NCBI GenBank assembly: GCA_020846955.1
Contig: JADLCZ010000043.1
Span: 1 to 11,818 of the forward strand
DNA from: Candidatus Nomurabacteria bacterium
GTDB taxonomy: Bacteria > Patescibacteriota > Minisyncoccia > Phycocordibacterales > UBA9973
Length of the DNA: 11,818 bases
Direction of reading: 5' to 3'
The notes under the pieces were generated by a model that worked only from the letters and a program-made list of their open reading frames with translations, did not search any database and was not told the origin of the DNA. Shown one piece after another: positions 5,329 through 11,818 of the stretch (the stretch's first letter is position 1; each line of letters opens with the position of its first letter). The translations under genes were made by a program, and so were the position numbers.

Positions 5329-7833
5329 ATGCATCAACATAAAAAGCATACAAAGCTTAAGAACAGCCTTTTTGTCTTTGGGGGTATTGGTATAGTGTTT
5401 ATTAGTCTTTTTATTATATGGATTAGTACTTTGGAAATACCAGACTTCAAATCCTTTACAGAGAGGAAAGTCGCCAATTCTACAAAGATTTATGACAACA
5501 CTGGCAAGGTGTTGTTATATGACCTACACAAGGATATTAAGCGTACTGTTATCAAATCAGAAGAGATTGGTATTAATATCAAGAACGCAGCTGTAGCAAT
5601 AGAGGATTCCGATTTTTATAATCACAATGGTATTAGACTCCGTTCTATTGCTCGGGCTTTGTGGACCCGTTTTCTTGGTGGTAAGGTCCAAGGTGGTTCA
5701 ACAATCACACAACAATTAATCAAAAATACATTATTGACTCAAGAGAAAACAATCACCCGTAAACTAAAGGAATGGGTATTAGCATTGAAAATTGAGCGTG
5801 TGTTAAGCAAAGAAGAAATACTAACTCTATATCTAAATGAGGCTCCATATGGTGGCACTATTTATGGAATAGAAGAGGGTTCAAAAACTTTTTTTAACAA
5901 AAGCCCTCTTGAACTCAGCTTAGCAGAAGCTGCATATCTTGCAGCTATACCAAATAGTCCTACGTATTACTCCCCCTATGGTAAAAACAAAGCAAAGCTA
6001 GACAACAGAAAAGATGTCGTTTTGCGTAGAATGTTTGAGCTTGGGTTTATTACAAAGACTGATTACGAAAAAGCAAAAAGTGAGGTTGTAATTTTCCAAC
6101 CCCAAAAACCATCGAATATCCAAGCTCCCCATTTTGTATTTTTTGTAAAAGATTATTTAGAAAAGAAGTATGGTGCTGACGTTTTGGAATCTGGAGGTCT
6201 AAATGTTATCACAACTCTCAATTATGAATTACAAAAAAAGACAGAATTAATAGTTGCTGAGAAGGCAAAAGAGAACGAAAAAACTGCTGATGGTAAAAAT
6301 GCTGCAGTTGTGGTAATCGATTCAAATACAGGTTCAATACTTGCAATGGTGGGCTCTCGTGATTATTTTGACAAGAATATTGACGGTAATTTCAATGTTG
6401 TTACAGCTTTACGTCAACCAGGATCATCATTTAAGCCATTTATATATGCGGAGGCATTTAACAAAGGCTATACAGCAGACACCGTTCTTTTTGATGTAAA
6501 GACCGAATTTTCTACAGCTTGTGATGAAAGGGGTAATCCCAAGAAGGGTAACAATAGGAGTGAGTGTTATAATCCTGATAATTATGATGATGCTTTCCGT
6601 GGACCAATGTCACTACGTAATGCATTGGCACAATCTATCAACGTCATAGCAGTCAAATTATTGTATTTGGTTGGTGTGCAAGACAGCATAAAGCTTGCTC
6701 ATGAAATGGGTGTTACTTCATTAAATGATGCAAATAGGTATGGTTTATCTTTAGTTATTGGGGGTGGAGAAGTTTCTTTGCTTGATATGACTTCAGCATA
6801 TAGTGTATTTGCCACAGAAGGAGTCCGTCACCCCTACAAAAGCATAATTTCTATTAAAAATAATCAAGGAACCGAAATAGAGAGTATACAGAATGAATCA
6901 TTTAAAGTTCTACCAGAAAACACAACTAGAATTATTTCAGATATTCTCTCTGACAACCAAGCTCGTACTCCAACATTTGGAGCCAATTCAAGTTTGGTGA
7001 TTCCAGGGGTTGATGTAGCAGTAAAAACAGGTACAACTAATAATAATAAAGATGCCTGGATGATAGGTTATACCCCAAATGTCGCTGTGGGCGCCTGGGT
7101 GGGTAATAACGACAACAAGCCTATGAAGAAGGGTGGAGCGGCACTTGCAGGGCCTATATGGAATGCTGTGATGGTAGAAGCTATTAAGAATTACCCAACA
7201 TCGGGTTTCAATAAACCAGAAAGTGTAGATAAAAATTTACCACCTATTTTACGAGGATTCTGGCGTGGCGGGGAGACATTTACAATTGATTCTGTGTCAA
7301 AAAAACTTGCAACGATTTACACTCCAGAAAATAACAAAGAAGAGATATCATTAACAAACGTCCACACAATATTATATTGGATAGACAAAGAGAACCCTCT
7401 TGGTGGTGTTCCGAGTAATCCATACAAAGATTCGCTTTATAACCACTTCGAATATGGGGTACAAAACTGGTGGAAACAAAACAGTTATAAATATCCATAC
7501 ATAACGAAAACCAACATCCCTACAAGTTATGATCCCATACACACAGAAAACAACAAACCCAAATTAGTCTTCCTAAATATAAATGAAAATACAATATATG
7601 ATAAGAATATTAAACAGACAATAAACATTGGGTCTCTCGGTAATATTCCTATACAAAAGATTGATGTATTTATAAACAATATTTATACCACATCCCTTAA
7701 AACGTCTCCTTTTAATTTCTCTGTTACTCCTGGAAATTTAAATAGTATTGATGGTAAGAATACAATAAGAGTGATTGGTTATGATATTTATGGTAATTCT
7801 GGTGAAGTAAGTATAAATTATAATACAAATTAA
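5329..7833 (+). CDS. Class A penicillin-binding protein (bifunctional glycosyltransferase/transpeptidase)
   Basis: This membrane-anchored PBP1A-type enzyme polymerises lipid II and cross-links peptidoglycan. The 834 residues comprise a short basic cytoplasmic N-terminus, one membrane helix (about 12-33), a GT51 glycosyltransferase domain (about 55-235) and a transpeptidase domain (about 320-620). A long C-terminal extension follows. GT51 motifs are IEDSDFYNHNG (catalytic E92), QGGSTITQQ (121-129) and the second-glutamate region LYLNEAPYG. Transpeptidase motifs are SxxK at S366/K369, SIN at 436-438 and KTGT at 566-569. Residues about 745-834 look like an Ig-like beta sandwich, ending IRVIGYDIYGNSGE and so on, probably a cell-surface interaction module. 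No Shine-Dalgarno is present; the mRNA may be leaderless. It converges with the next gene with no base between the two stop codons. Confidence 0.94.
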   Translation: MHQHKKHTKLKNSLFVFGGIGIVFISLFIIWISTLEIPDFKSFTERKVANSTKIYDNTGKVLLYDLHKDIKRTVIKSEEIGINIKNAAVAIEDSDFYNHNGIRLRSIARALWTRFLGGKVQGGSTITQQLIKNTLLTQEKTITRKLKEWVLALKIERVLSKEEILTLYLNEAPYGGTIYGIEEGSKTFFNKSPLELSLAEAAYLAAIPNSPTYYSPYGKNKAKLDNRKDVVLRRMFELGFITKTDYEKAKSEVVIFQPQKPSNIQAPHFVFFVKDYLEKKYGADVLESGGLNVITTLNYELQKKTELIVAEKAKENEKTADGKNAAVVVIDSNTGSILAMVGSRDYFDKNIDGNFNVVTALRQPGSSFKPFIYAEAFNKGYTADTVLFDVKTEFSTACDERGNPKKGNNRSECYNPDNYDDAFRGPMSLRNALAQSINVIAVKLLYLVGVQDSIKLAHEMGVTSLNDANRYGLSLVIGGGEVSLLDMTSAYSVFATEGVRHPYKSIISIKNNQGTEIESIQNESFKVLPENTTRIISDILSDNQARTPTFGANSSLVIPGVDVAVKTGTTNNNKDAWMIGYTPNVAVGAWVGNNDNKPMKKGGAALAGPIWNAVMVEAIKNYPTSGFNKPESVDKNLPPILRGFWRGGETFTIDSVSKKLATIYTPENNKEEISLTNVHTILYWIDKENPLGGVPSNPYKDSLYNHFEYGVQNWWKQNSYKYPYITKTNIPTSYDPIHTENNKPKLVFLNINENTIYDKNIKQTINIGSLGNIPIQKIDVFINNIYTTSLKTSPFNFSVTPGNLNSIDGKNTIRVIGYDIYGNSGEVSINYNTN

Positions 7834-8115
7834 TTATCTAATATTATTTATATTTAAGCCAACTACCTTGAGTTGTTTTATTATTCTTTCTTTGTGAATA
7901 AAAATCTCGTTTTTTAACACAGGGCTAATATTAGTAAAAGTAATTGTATCATTTTTAATATTTATATTTTCATTCTTTATTTCGTGTTTTATTTCCTTAT
8001 TAATTATTGAAACAATTGCCTCTTTGTTGGAAGATTTTGTATTAAGGAGTTTTTTGAATTTTTCTAAATATAGATTTATTGGGTTGTAATCCATCCGGTT
8101 AGTAGAAAATAGCAT
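7834..8115 (-). CDS. Small DUF721/DciA-like protein (probable)
   Basis: The 93-residue product is rich in Lys, Asn and Ile. Its last 60 residues follow the DUF721 pattern: a hydrophobic strand IKNDTITFTNI (about 53-63), then SPVLKNEIFIHKERIIKQLKVVG (about 64-86), comparable to the strand plus 'sp.la.eL...k..il..ln' helix of that family. DciA, a DUF721 protein, helps load or operate the replicative helicase and is often encoded beside dnaN/recF/gyrB; its position next to dnaN fits. The assignment rests on pattern memory, not a search. GAAAGGG about ten bases before the ATG at 8115 is a fair Shine-Dalgarno; a second ATG at 8094 is possible. Confidence 0.6.
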   Translation of the reverse strand: MLFSTNRMDYNPINLYLEKFKKLLNTKSSNKEAIVSIINKEIKHEIKNENINIKNDTITFTNISPVLKNEIFIHKERIIKQLKVVGLNINNIR

Positions 8116-8230
8116 TGTTTATATGCCCTTTCAATAATATATTAGTAATAGGTACTATGTTTGTTTTCATAAAAAATTTTAAATTTAAACTCTCCGCAAT
8201 GGCTATGCTATTTTTCACTACCGGATCCAT
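8099..8230 (-). CDS. Possible 43-residue ORF between dnaN and the DUF721-like gene
   Basis: An ATG at 8230, four bases after the dnaN stop, opens a frame of 43 codons (MDPVVKNSIAIAESLNLKFF...NNAIFY) that ends at 8099, overlapping the next gene by 17 bases. The tight fit suggests an operon member. However, there is no Shine-Dalgarno, the sequence resembles nothing recognised, and AT-rich DNA of this length can stay open by chance. Confidence 0.25.
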   Translation of the reverse strand: MDPVVKNSIAIAESLNLKFFMKTNIVPITNILLKGHINNAIFY

Positions 8231-8234
8231 TGTA

Positions 8235-9332
8235 TTATCTATGCATCGGCATTACTAAATACATAAAAGTATTATCTCCTACTGGTTTTATTACTGTTGG
8301 TTTGGTATTCCCATACAAGAATATAGTTATACTATCAGTATTTATAGACTGAAATGCATCTGTAATATATTTATAGTTAAAGTTTACTTCTACACCCTCT
8401 CCTGTTAATGCTGTTTGTACGTTTGTTGTGTTTTCTCCTATATCGTTGTTTTTAGATAATAATTCAAAAACTTTTTTATTTGGATCTATTTTGATTGTAA
8501 TTTGGTTGAATTTATCACTGAAAATATTTGATATTTTGAGTGAGTTAATAAAATCTTGTTTAAGTATTGTCGCTGTTGTTGTGTATTCTTTTGGTATTAT
8601 TTGTTTATAATCAGGAAATACTGCATCCACAAGCCTAGTGGTAAAATATAAATTTGGTGTAGTTATTGAAGCTTGATTTTTATTTATTGTTATAGTTATA
8701 TCTTCGTTTATGTTATCAAAAATCTTTATTATCTCTACAACATTTTTATAAGGTAGTAAAAACCCGGAAAAATCTAAATGTTGTTTTAATTTTATTTTCT
8801 TTTCTGCTAATCGAAATGAGTCTGTAGCGACAAAAAATAAATTGTCATCTTCTGGGTATATATAAACACTACCAATCTCGGGTTTAATATCAGAAATAGA
8901 TGCGGAGTAATATACAGATTTCAAACCTTCTGTTAGTTTCTTTGAAGATATTACAAATTCATTACCAGAAACAATTGGTAATGTTGGGTAATCTTCGTGT
9001 GGTATTGTTTTAATCACACTCTTATTATTATCTAGTGTTACATGTAGTGTATTATCAACACTTTCAAATGTTACAATATTATCTTTTGTTGTGTTTGAAA
9101 ACAAATTACTTAAAATATCACCTCTTATAGCTACAATACCTTCTTCTTTTATTTTAACAGGGATTTTAATATCAACACCTATACTTAAGTTAGTAGCGCG
9201 GATTGTTAATAGTTTTTGATTTGCTATTAACAAGATAGATCCCAGAACTGGTAATGTTAAATTCTTACCTGTTATGCGTTCAGCTTGAATTATCGCATTT
9301 TTGATTTTATTAGTTGTGCACTCGATTTTCAT
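8235..9332 (-). CDS. dnaN: DNA polymerase III beta subunit (sliding clamp)
   Basis: The beta clamp encircles DNA as a dimer and tethers polymerase and other partners. The product is 365 residues, a normal length for three repeated clamp domains. Recognisable signatures are the N-terminal MKIECTTNKIKNAI, RATNLSIGVDIKIPV (about 40-54), the central DSFRLAEKKI segment, VDAVFPDYKQIIPKE near 236-250 and the C-terminal YLVMPMHR, which matches the family's YLIMPMR ending. A TATAAT on the minus strand (9351-9346) would start transcription about seven bases before the ATG. It lies downstream of dnaA in the usual dnaA-dnaN order. Confidence 0.96.
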   Translation of the reverse strand: MKIECTTNKIKNAIIQAERITGKNLTLPVLGSILLIANQKLLTIRATNLSIGVDIKIPVKIKEEGIVAIRGDILSNLFSNTTKDNIVTFESVDNTLHVTLDNNKSVIKTIPHEDYPTLPIVSGNEFVISSKKLTEGLKSVYYSASISDIKPEIGSVYIYPEDDNLFFVATDSFRLAEKKIKLKQHLDFSGFLLPYKNVVEIIKIFDNINEDITITINKNQASITTPNLYFTTRLVDAVFPDYKQIIPKEYTTTATILKQDFINSLKISNIFSDKFNQITIKIDPNKKVFELLSKNNDIGENTTNVQTALTGEGVEVNFNYKYITDAFQSINTDSITIFLYGNTKPTVIKPVGDNTFMYLVMPMHR

Positions 9333-9545
9333 ATATTTTTTATTTATTATATATATTAATTATTATTACTATTATATATGTGGATATGTGGAATACTTTT
9401 TAAATCTTTGTATTATAAGGTTTTTTTAATAAAATTATTTATTTAAAATGTTAATTTTTTATAATACAAAAAAATAATTTTTAAAAAACAAAACAAATTA
9501 ATAATTATCAACATTTAAACATTACTTTCCCACACCTTTTCAACA
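9333..9545. other. Candidate replication origin (oriC) between dnaA and dnaN
   Basis: This gap is extremely AT-rich and contains no gene. DnaA-box-like nonamers sit at the edges. TGTGGATAT (9379-9387, one mismatch to the TTATCCACA consensus in reverse orientation) lies on the dnaN side. TTATCAACA (9505-9513, one mismatch), TTTCCCACA (9526-9534) and TTTTCAACA (9537-9545) lie on the dnaA side. The nearly pure A/T stretch from about 9400 to 9505 is a plausible unwinding element. The dnaA-dnaN gap is a standard oriC position. Absence of a perfect DnaA box leaves some doubt. Confidence 0.65.
9407..9470. repeat. 12-bp inverted repeat inside the oriC candidate
   Basis: TTTGTATTATAA at 9407-9418 and its exact complement at 9459-9470 flank a 40-base A/T-rich segment. 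Each arm also contains a TATAAT-like hexamer, so promoter function for dnaN is an alternative to an origin structure. Confidence 0.5.
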
Positions 9546-10886
9546 CTATTTAAACATCATTCTAATTTTTTCAACCTCTTGAACTAATAATTGATCTGTC
9601 TGTAAATCTTTTTTGATTTTCAAATAGGAGTGTATAACTGTAGTATGGTCTTTGCCACCCAACTTCTGCCCTATTAATGGGTATGATACATTAAAATCTT
9701 CTCTTAAAATATACATTACCACTTGTCGTGCTCTCACAATTTCCTTTCTACGTGTTTTGTCGTAAATATCACTCTCATTTATTTCATAATAATCAGCAAT
9801 TGTCTTAACAACATCTTTTATAGCAACAGTTTTCTTTGCTTTAATATTATTTTTGATTAATTGCCTAACTTCATTTACAGATATACCTTTATTTTTTAAT
9901 TGAGATTGCATTATAACTGCATTCAAACTCCCCTCTAGTTCTCGAATATTACCCTCCAACGACGATGCTAGATAAGAAATTATCTCTGGGTCAACAACCA
10001 GATTACTACTCTCTAACTTAGCTCTTATAATTGCAATACGAGACTCATAATCAGGCTCTGTAATCTGTACAGTCATCCCACTTGCGAATCTTGACTGTAG
10101 GCGCTCTTCAAGGCCGTGGATTAAATTTGGATGCTTATCAGAGGAAAATATAATCTGCCTATTACTCTCATAGAGAGTGTTGAATAAATGAAACAACTCT
10201 TCTTGTGTCTTGTCTTTACCAGAGATAAATTGAATATCGTCCATTATTATCATGTCGTACTTTCTATATTTTTCTTTAAATGAATTTGGTGTTTTGTTTT
10301 GAAGTGAGTTAACGTAATCAATAGAGAATCTTTCAAGACTAACATAAAAAATTTTTTTATTTGGGTACTTTGCTTTTATTGTGTTCCCTATTGCTTGAGT
10401 CATGTGAGTTTTACCCAAACCTGTTCCACCATAAATAAAGAGCGGGTTATAGCTTGTACCCGGATTCTCTATTACTGCTTGAGCTACCGCATAAGCAAGT
10501 TCATTGAAAGGGCCAACAACAAAAGAATTAAATGTATATTTTGGATTTAAATTATCCTCTTTGTTTATATACAAATCAGCAAGAGGAAGCTCTTTGTTGT
10601 TGGTTGGGGTCTTGAGGGCGGTTTTTTGTACTGGTTCATGCTTCACAATAATATACTCAACACAACGAATATTATCTGAGTGAGACATTAAAGTCTTTAG
10701 TATTAATTTATGGAATTTATTTTGCAACCAATCTTTCACAAATTCGTTAGGGACACCCACATAAAGTGTTCCCGAATCTTCTTTAGTAATTGAGGTATTT
10801 TTAAACCAGGTATTAAAGTTAGCTCGAGAAATACTCGTTTCTATATCAACTAATGCATTTTCCCAGAGTTCTTTATTGTTTATCAT
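9546..10886 (-). CDS. dnaA: Chromosomal replication initiator protein DnaA
   Basis: DnaA binds origin boxes, forms a filament and opens the duplex. The 446-residue protein has domain I (about 1-85, with ANFNTWF), a short linker, the AAA+ domain III (about 115-335) and the DNA-binding domain IV (about 350-446). Walker A is GGTGLGKT at 153-160, Walker B MIIMDDIQF at 212-220, and the box VII/arginine-finger region includes ERLQSRF near 261-267. The domain IV signature GGKDHTTVIHSY is at 410-421, with the basic helix TRRKEIVRARQVVMY before it. A TATAAT seven bases before the ATG suggests a leaderless mRNA; box-like sites further upstream could allow autoregulation. Confidence 0.98.
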   Translation of the reverse strand: MINNKELWENALVDIETSISRANFNTWFKNTSITKEDSGTLYVGVPNEFVKDWLQNKFHKLILKTLMSHSDNIRCVEYIIVKHEPVQKTALKTPTNNKELPLADLYINKEDNLNPKYTFNSFVVGPFNELAYAVAQAVIENPGTSYNPLFIYGGTGLGKTHMTQAIGNTIKAKYPNKKIFYVSLERFSIDYVNSLQNKTPNSFKEKYRKYDMIIMDDIQFISGKDKTQEELFHLFNTLYESNRQIIFSSDKHPNLIHGLEERLQSRFASGMTVQITEPDYESRIAIIRAKLESSNLVVDPEIISYLASSLEGNIRELEGSLNAVIMQSQLKNKGISVNEVRQLIKNNIKAKKTVAIKDVVKTIADYYEINESDIYDKTRRKEIVRARQVVMYILREDFNVSYPLIGQKLGGKDHTTVIHSYLKIKKDLQTDQLLVQEVEKIRMMFK

Positions 10887-10893
10887 AAGACAT

Positions 10894-10899
10894 ATTATA
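10894..10899 (-). promoter_or_regulatory. dnaA -10 element
   Basis: A perfect TATAAT on the minus strand ends seven bases before the dnaA ATG, placing the expected transcription start one base upstream of the start codon. No good -35 is evident. Confidence 0.5.
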
Positions 10900-10941
10900 C
10901 TAGTTTTTACTATTTATCATATTTAGAACTCTTAATTAACC

Positions 10942-10970
10942 TGTGTATATCCTGTGGATACTGGGGATAC
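10942..10970. promoter_or_regulatory. Cluster of DnaA-box-like sites upstream of dnaA
   Basis: TGTGTATAT (10942-10950), TGTGGATAC (10953-10961) and TGGGGATAC (10962-10970) lie in the same orientation with 9-11 base periodicity. The middle one has one mismatch to the reverse of TTATCCACA; the others have two. Placed between the dnaA and rpmH promoters, they could serve DnaA autoregulation or form a second part of the origin. Confidence 0.45.
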
Positions 10971-11003
10971 CCCACCGCTATTGCATTATAAGGTATTTTA
11001 GTA

Positions 11004-11009
11004 TATATT
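11004..11009 (+). promoter_or_regulatory. rpmH -10 element
   Basis: TATATT ends six bases before the rpmH ATG, so the predicted start coincides with the A of the ATG. TTGCAT at 10981-10986, 17 bases upstream, is a weak -35. Confidence 0.45.
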
Positions 11010-11015
11010 TCTCTT

Positions 11016-11150
11016 ATGTCTTTCACATACAGTCCCAACAAACGAAAAAGAGCAAAAACCCACGGATTCCTGTCTCGATCCAAGACTTCCGCAGGTAAAA
11101 AGGTTATCCAAGGACGTCGCCAAAAAGGCCGTGCAAAAATAGCCATATAA
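11016..11150 (+). CDS. rpmH: 50S ribosomal protein L34
   Basis: The 44-residue product begins MSFTYSPNKRKRAKTHGF and ends GRRQKGRAKIAI. It matches L34 in length, in the TY-P-KRKR--THGF N-terminus, in the central GKKVI segment and in the basic GRR-KGR C-terminus. L34 binds 23S rRNA in the large subunit. It stands in the conserved position between dnaA (divergent) and rnpA (same strand). No Shine-Dalgarno precedes it. It is easily missed by gene finders because a minus-strand frame covers the same bases. Confidence 0.95.
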   Translation: MSFTYSPNKRKRAKTHGFLSRSKTSAGKKVIQGRRQKGRAKIAI

Positions 11151-11153
11151 AAC

Positions 11154-11175
11154 AACACTTTCTGGGTGTTTTTTT
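11154..11175 (+). terminator. Weak terminator or attenuator between rpmH and rnpA
   Basis: AACAC (11154-11158) can pair with GTGTT (11166-11170), followed by five more T residues to 11175. The stem is short, so partial termination, reducing rnpA relative to rpmH, is the likely role. Confidence 0.35.
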
Positions 11176-11180
11176 ATAAA
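11175..11180 (+). promoter_or_regulatory. rnpA -10 element
   Basis: TATAAA ends five bases before the rnpA ATG. A start here would be leaderless and independent of rpmH. No convincing -35 is seen. Confidence 0.35.
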
Positions 11181-11185
11181 TTCAC

Positions 11186-11509
11186 ATGATTTCAAAAAAA
11201 AATAGAATAAACAAAGGTTTATTTGATAAAATCTTTAAGGAAGGAAAATTCATTCATTCCCCTATTTTTATGTTTAAATATACAAAAACCCTTGGAAACA
11301 AAGGTTTTTATTCGTTTGTAGCACCCAAAACTGTAGCAAAAAGTGCCGTCAAACGCAACTCTCTAAGGAGAAAGGGCTATAATACCTTAAGGAATATAGG
11401 TATTTTGGATGGTATCTCAGGTATATTCTTCTACAAAAAAGGAAGTTCCGGAGCAAATCTAAAAGAAATTAAAGAAAGTATTGAATTAGTCCTTAGAAAC
11501 ATCAAATAA
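11186..11509 (+). CDS. rnpA: Ribonuclease P protein component
   Basis: This basic protein assists RNase P RNA in removing tRNA 5' leaders. At 107 residues it is close to the usual 110-120. It shows the N-terminal hydrophobic segment GLFDKIFKEGK, a central strand and the conserved RNR-type helix KSAVKRNSLRRKGYNTLR (52-69). Gene order rpmH-rnpA-yidD is classical. The yidD start follows the stop by one base. Confidence 0.93.
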   Translation: MISKKNRINKGLFDKIFKEGKFIHSPIFMFKYTKTLGNKGFYSFVAPKTVAKSAVKRNSLRRKGYNTLRNIGILDGISGIFFYKKGSSGANLKEIKESIELVLRNIK

Positions 11510-11510
11510 A

Positions 11511-11717
11511 TTGAAGAAATTAATAATAAGCTTAATAAATTTTTATCAGAGCTTAAGAGGAGTCCGGTCCCGTTCTTGTGTTTTTGAGCCTACCTGCTCA
11601 CAATATACCAAAGAGGCTATAATAAAATATGGAGTATTATACGGGATTTTGAAAGGAATTGTTAGGATATTACGTTGCCACCCTTGGCAAAAGAATCATT
11701 ACGATCCACTCAGATAG
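11511..11717 (+). CDS. yidD: Membrane protein insertion efficiency factor YidD
   Basis: The 68-residue product is membrane-associated and assists YidC-dependent insertion. It has the family motifs FEPTCSQY (25-32), then YGVLYGILKGIVRILRCHPW (40-59) and the terminal DPLR (usually DPVP). Three cysteines are present, two of them (in PTCSQY and RCHPW) at family positions. The start is TTG, one base after the rnpA stop, with no Shine-Dalgarno, so coupling to rnpA is likely. The stop codon lies inside the palindrome that follows. Confidence 0.92.
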   Translation: MKKLIISLINFYQSLRGVRSRSCVFEPTCSQYTKEAIIKYGVLYGILKGIVRILRCHPWQKNHYDPLR

Positions 11718-11757
11718 AGGTTTAGACTCTATCTAGAGTCTAAACCTCTATCTGAGT
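11708..11757. repeat. Perfect 24-bp inverted repeat at the yidD stop
   Basis: Positions 11708-11731 are exactly complementary to 11734-11757 with two bases between. The left arm contains the last codons and stop of yidD. No U-tract follows on the plus strand, so it is not a standard intrinsic terminator. A 3'-end stabiliser, processing site or repeat element is possible. Confidence 0.65.
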
Positions 11758-11767
11758 TAGGTAAATT

Positions 11768-11795
11768 TTGAAAATAGGGCTCTCTCGTGTACAAT
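11768..11795 (+). promoter_or_regulatory. Promoter of the next gene (probable yidC)
   Basis: TTGAAA (11768-11773) and TACAAT (11790-11795) are 16 bases apart, the best -35/-10 pair in the window. The expected start is 11802, exactly the A of the following ATG, which predicts a leaderless mRNA. Confidence 0.6.
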
Positions 11796-11801
11796 AGTCC
11801 T

Positions 11802-11818
11802 ATGCAAGCACTATGGAA
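11802..11818 (+). CDS. Start of the next gene, probably yidC (partial)
   Basis: Five codons (MQALW) and two bases remain before the window ends. Position after rpmH-rnpA-yidD, with a promoter directly in front, makes the membrane insertase YidC the expected product. The visible residues alone cannot prove it. Confidence 0.45.

Noticed and set aside
10910..11195. Minus-strand ORFs across the dnaA-rnpA gap
   Set aside because: They overlap the clearly recognisable L34 gene on the other strand and have no family resemblance.
1..11818. CRISPR arrays, insertion sequences, tRNA or rRNA genes
   Set aside because: No regularly spaced direct repeats, transposase frames, or recognisable tRNA/rRNA sequences were found on either strand.

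Overview
The window looks like the replication-origin neighbourhood of a low-GC bacterium with a small genome, most likely a Parcubacteria-type member of the Candidate Phyla Radiation (Patescibacteria). This placement is inferred from compact genes, near-zero spacing, scarce Shine-Dalgarno sites, a PilB-type ATPase with a Parcubacteria-like N-terminus, a TyrRS with HLGR/KMSSS variant motifs, and a class A PBP with an extra C-terminal beta-sandwich. No rRNA or other taxonomic marker is present to confirm it. UGA is never needed as a sense codon in the genes read here, so the genetic code appears standard.

Left part (1-4093). The 5' end of a minus-strand membrane or secreted protein runs off the edge, divergent from a plus-strand type IV pilus/type II secretion ATPase (pilB/gspE-like). 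The 366 bases after that gene contain no protein gene but hold two large structured elements. The first is a nested palindrome with a GC-rich core (1886-2013). The second is a 134-base fold whose wobble pairs and U-tract suggest a minus-strand small RNA (2033-2166). Next come ruvB and ruvC (Holliday-junction branch migration and resolution), separated by 1 nt. After them lie a strong Shine-Dalgarno site, a five-codon ORF and, in the same frame, an extremely acidic 58-residue protein, ending at a palindromic terminator.

Middle (4058-7833). tyrS (tyrosyl-tRNA synthetase, minus) and a class A penicillin-binding protein (plus) are divergent across only 32 bases. Those bases carry back-to-back -10-like boxes in an inverted repeat.

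Right part (7834-11818). This is the classical origin cluster: a small DUF721/DciA-like gene, dnaN and dnaA on the minus strand, then rpmH, rnpA, yidD and the first codons of a probable yidC on the plus strand. The 213-base dnaN-dnaA gap is very AT-rich, has DnaA-box-like sites at both edges and a 12-bp inverted repeat inside, and is the best oriC candidate. A second cluster of box-like sites lies between dnaA and rpmH. Together the genes cover initiation (DnaA, beta clamp, possible helicase-loading factor), the conserved L34/RNase P protein pair, and membrane-protein insertion (YidD/YidC).

The most unusual signals are the putative small RNA, the nested GC-core palindrome, the acidic ORF with its interrupted leader, and a recurring arrangement in which a -10-like hexamer sits 5-7 nt before the start codon. 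That arrangement places the predicted transcription start on or within 1 nt of the ATG for seven genes, suggesting widespread leaderless transcription.
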